In this document: positions 48,850-48,885 of the stretch, piece by piece
Position numbering within the stretch: the first letter of the stretch is position 1
How the letters are laid out: the number at the start of each line of letters is the position of its first letter
Assembly (NCBI RefSeq): GCF_003386535.1
Contig: NZ_QTTN01000046.1
Span: forward strand, 1-48,885
Length of the DNA: 48,885 nucleotides
Direction: 5' to 3'
Source: Paenibacillus taihuensis
GTDB taxonomy: Bacteria; Bacillota; Bacilli; Paenibacillales; Paenibacillaceae
The notes under the pieces: model-generated
Databases searched by the model: none
Seen by the model: only the letters and a program-made list of their open reading frames with translations
What the model was told of the DNA's origin: nothing
Program-made: the position numbers and the translations under genes

Positions 48850-48885
48850 ATGTCTACAAACATGAACGGCAACCGTGAAGTTGAC
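48850..48885 (+). CDS. Possible start of a gene running off the right edge
   Basis: From ATG 48850 an open frame of 12 codons (MSTNMNGNREVD) reaches the window end. AGGA lies immediately before the first ATG, and 13 bases before the in-frame ATG at 48862, which suits the second start a little better. Too short to identify. The 48651-48849 stretch before it holds a small inverted repeat (AAGCGGAT, 48681-48699 region) and otherwise nothing I can assign. Confidence 0.3.
   Translation, partial: MSTNMNGNREVD

Noticed and set aside
1..48885. rRNA or tRNA genes, phage or integrase genes, toxin-antitoxin or defence genes
   Set aside because: None could be seen on either strand apart from the edge transposase.

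Overview
The window looks like chromosomal DNA of a spore-former-type Bacillota, most likely Paenibacillaceae (Paenibacillus or Cohnella-like). I infer this from strong AGGAGG ribosome sites, TTG and GTG starts, a SigB-type sigma factor in an rsbV-rsbW-sigB operon, KimA, YpsA and YflT homologues, and two CUT1 sugar transporters of the LplB/YtcP type with no ATPase gene beside them. No rRNA or tRNA gene was seen. Everything below is read from sequence and from memory of protein families; no search was run.

Layout. 1-350: 5' end of an IS4/IS231-like transposase and its terminal repeat. 385-5064: KimA-type K+ importer (minus), then PHP phosphatase, MgtC-like protein and metallophosphoesterase (plus). 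5212-7333: YpsA, a DUF1904 protein and a nucleoside hydrolase. 7634-12847: VanY-type carboxypeptidase, a TPR-GH26 glycanase, small proteins, MEKHLA and MmcQ/YjbR proteins, and a lipase. 13011-17822: general-stress partner switch (response regulator/PP2C, CorA-like transporter, SigB-like factor, RsbW, RsbV). 17903-30888: glycan-utilisation locus with a GntR/LacI-hybrid repressor divergent from GH127-like, GH36-like (frameshifted), solute-binding protein, two permeases, a second GH127-like enzyme, a PhyH dioxygenase and a ManD-like enolase-superfamily enzyme. 31310-31837: YflT-like stress protein. 32013-39945: second sugar locus with a LacI regulator, GH35 enzyme, two permeases and a solute-binding protein. 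40691-45828: ECF sigma, anti-sigma and two ABC exporters as one tightly overlapping operon. 45905-48509: AraC regulator divergent from a PhyH-HEAT fusion protein.

How it works together. The two sugar loci probably import arabinose/galactose-containing oligosaccharides released outside and cut them inside; each has its own regulator with matching repeated palindromes upstream of the target genes, and the first also has a candidate cre site. The stress module appears to be self-coupled: identical promoter-like elements (GATTCA-N14-GGGTAA) lie before the PP2C phosphatase gene and before rsbV.

The most unusual signal is not a gene. Five intergenic gaps carry arrays of short palindromes whose centres are spaced alternately about 51 and about 62 bp (sum about 113 bp). 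Two families with different arm sequences share the same geometry. It resembles in layout the BIME/REP elements of enterobacteria, but I know of no description for this lineage.
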